64,000 nucleotides of DNA from Cucumibacter marinus DSM 18995. GTDB lineage: Bacteria > Pseudomonadota > Alphaproteobacteria > Rhizobiales > Devosiaceae. The stretch lies in NCBI RefSeq assembly GCF_000429865.1, contig NZ_KE386978.1, positions 136,763 to 200,762 on the forward strand, in the 5' to 3' direction. Shown here piece by piece: positions 62,722 to 64,000 of the stretch (position 1 is its first letter; each line of letters begins with the position of its first letter). The notes below the pieces were generated by a model, which was not told where the DNA came from, did no database searches, and saw only the letters and a program-made list of their open reading frames with translations. The position numbers were made by a program, and so were the translations under genes.

Positions 62722-62865
62722 GTTCTTGCCGGCGCCCTCACTCAAAGCGGCCGGCAAGCTCGTGACCGGAAGCGTTTGTCCCGCCAAAGGAAAGGCGGTT
62801 GGCTCCGGGCCTGTGTTTGTCGCGTTTCCGAGCGGCGGACCGATGTCCACTTCACCTCGCAACGC

Positions 62866-63249
62866 TCAGAGCGTCTCCACCAGGGTGACGCGAAACGTGT
62901 GCATCTCGCCTTCCGCGTCGGCGAGCGAGACATATTCGCCCATCACGAACCGTTCTTCGCCGAAGCGGTATCCGGTCTCGTCATCATCATCGCGGTCGGG
63001 GTCATAGTCGAAGTACCAGCGCCCGCCGGGGCCATGGCGCAGCAGGCCGACGGCATCGGTCTCGCCATCGATGAACCGGCGCACCCGGCAGGCACCCGCA
63101 TGGGCCTTCTGGGTATCGGTGTCGATGCGGTAATCCCCGTCGAGCGGCGCAAGGATATCATAGCCGTGTTCGGCATCGCCCTCGGGATTACCCGGCTCAC
63201 GGGCCAGTTCGAGACGGATGTGGCGGAAGGATTTCGGCAAATCGTTCAT
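62866..63249 (-). CDS. Conserved protein of unknown function
   Basis: 127 residues, acidic and soluble. Blocks such as FRHIRLELAREPGNPEGDAEHGYD (near the start), ACRVRRFIDGETDAVGLLRH, WYFDYDPDRDDDDETGYRFG and EERFVMGEYVSLADAEGEMH suggest a compact beta-rich protein. I cannot name a family. It is 43 bases after the universal stress protein gene on the same strand and may be cotranscribed with it. Confidence 0.75.
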   Translation of the reverse strand: MNDLPKSFRHIRLELAREPGNPEGDAEHGYDILAPLDGDYRIDTDTQKAHAGACRVRRFIDGETDAVGLLRHGPGGRWYFDYDPDRDDDDETGYRFGEERFVMGEYVSLADAEGEMHTFRVTLVETL

Positions 63250-63292
63250 TTGGCGGTCTCCGGGGAAATTGGCGGTTACGGGGGTCGAAAAC

Positions 63293-64000
63293 TCAGTGTG
63301 CGATCAGCACCGGCACATGGGCGTGGGACAGGATCTGGCGGGTGGCGCCGCCCAGCACCAGTTCGCGGAAACGCGAATGGCCGTATCCGCCCATGACCAG
63401 CAGCGTCGCGCCTTCATTGTCGACGGCGTTGAGCAGGGCCTCACCGGCATCCTTCCAGCCGCCGATGTGGCGCAGTTCGGCCTTGGCGCCATGGCGGGCA
63501 AGGTAGCGGGCAATGTCGGCACCCGGCTCGCGGTGCTCGCGTTCGGGGGAGCCGTTTTCATCGACCAGGGCAACGACGGTCTTGTCGGCACCGGTGAAGA
63601 AATCCATGCCTTCCGAAACGGCGCGGGCGGTTTCCCGACCCGGCTTCCAGCCCAGAACGACAACGTCGAAATCCCTGGGCTTGCCATCGGGCGGGGTCAG
63701 CAGCACGCCGCGGCCGGAGTTGAACAATACCGCTTCCATCAAACCCTCGATGGCTTCGGAATTGGCGTGGTTGTAGGGCCGCGTGCCGATGAAAATATCT
63801 GCGGTCTGGGCTTCGTCGGCCATGGCGTCGCGGGCCTGGGAATACATCAGGTCCCGGTGGCGCAATTCATGCGGGCCAGCCAGCCGGTCGAGCTTATCAT
63901 TGAGTTTGGCGGCGAGTTCGGCACCTTGGTCGACGGCTTCCTTCTGCATGGCGGCGATGGCTTCGCCATCGGGCAGATAGGCGCTGGAGACGGTTGTCAC
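63293..64000 (-). CDS. Universal stress protein (UspA family), 5' end beyond window
   Basis: At least 235 residues; the first codon shown is at the window edge and the N-terminus is probably outside. The C-terminal Usp domain (about 108-235) reads FDVVVLGWKPGRETARAVSE and ends LLVMGGYGHSRFRELVLGGATRQILSHAHVPVLIAH (long final block), whose G-x2-G-x9-G-ST-like nucleotide motif is present as GGYGHSRFRELVLGGATR. The N-terminal half looks like a second, degenerate Usp domain. Role is in stress survival; binding of ATP is plausible from the motif. Confidence 0.9.
   Translation of the reverse strand: MTTVSSAYLPDGEAIAAMQKEAVDQGAELAAKLNDKLDRLAGPHELRHRDLMYSQARDAMADEAQTADIFIGTRPYNHANSEAIEGLMEAVLFNSGRGVLLTPPDGKPRDFDVVVLGWKPGRETARAVSEGMDFFTGADKTVVALVDENGSPEREHREPGADIARYLARHGAKAELRHIGGWKDAGEALLNAVDNEGATLLVMGGYGHSRFRELVLGGATRQILSHAHVPVLIAH

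Overview
This 64-kb window is high-GC chromosomal DNA with dense coding, many 1-, 4- or 8-nt gene overlaps and long same-strand operons. The gene content fits an aerobic, free-living alphaproteobacterium of the Hyphomicrobiales: Entner-Doudoroff genes, CobN/CobW/CbtAB-type cobalamin genes, an XRE/ScfR-type regulator and a glycine-cleavage operon. A Devosiaceae-like genome such as Pelagibacterium or Devosia is my best guess, made from gene style alone. I see no phage, insertion sequence, CRISPR array, rRNA or tRNA.

Region by region. (1) 1-4892: zwf-pgl-edd (Entner-Doudoroff) preceded by a BadF/BadG-type sugar kinase. (2) 5017-29510: a large cobalamin locus. A cobalamin riboswitch heads cbtB-cbtA-cobW-orf-cobN-cobO. 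After a four-gene non-cobalamin block (GNAT, rhodanese, ZntB-like transporter, DUF1697) come cbiX, a DUF429-CobH fusion, cobL, cobI, a CbiG-CobJ fusion and cobM. Then come cbiD-cobK on the plus strand, cobA-cobB-cobQ-cobD on the minus strand and cobU/cobP on the plus strand. The set mixes early-cobalt genes (CbiX, CbiD, CbiG) with a late-cobalt gene (CobN) and lacks cobG and cobF here. (3) 29668-34184: mnmD, divergent from an FAD oxidoreductase, then three envelope proteins. (4) 34654-44049: a tandem glycine riboswitch controls sdaA-gcvT-gcvH-gcvP; kbl-tdh and an SDR gene are divergent. Together they connect threonine, glycine, serine and pyruvate. (5) 44212-57547: acs, a liv-type ABC transporter (livFGMH plus a Tat-exported binding protein), and a divergent regulatory operon. 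That operon encodes an ScfR-like regulator, a receiver-only response regulator, a small membrane protein, a symporter-histidine kinase hybrid and a ribonuclease T2 lipoprotein. It looks like a sensing and uptake unit for acetate or short-chain acids. (6) 57548-60409: almost 3 kb of intergenic repeats containing one small GIY-YIG gene. (7) 60410-64000: VOC, ArsR-type, SRPBCC, Lrp/AsnC, a conserved unknown and a universal stress protein cut by the window end.

The most unusual observations are the DUF429-CobH fusion with a micro-repeat insert, the hybrid cobalamin gene set, a threonine dehydrogenase lacking all four structural-zinc cysteines, the acetate-like sensory/transport unit, and a family of seven palindromes whose arms vary in a compensated way around a fixed ACC loop.
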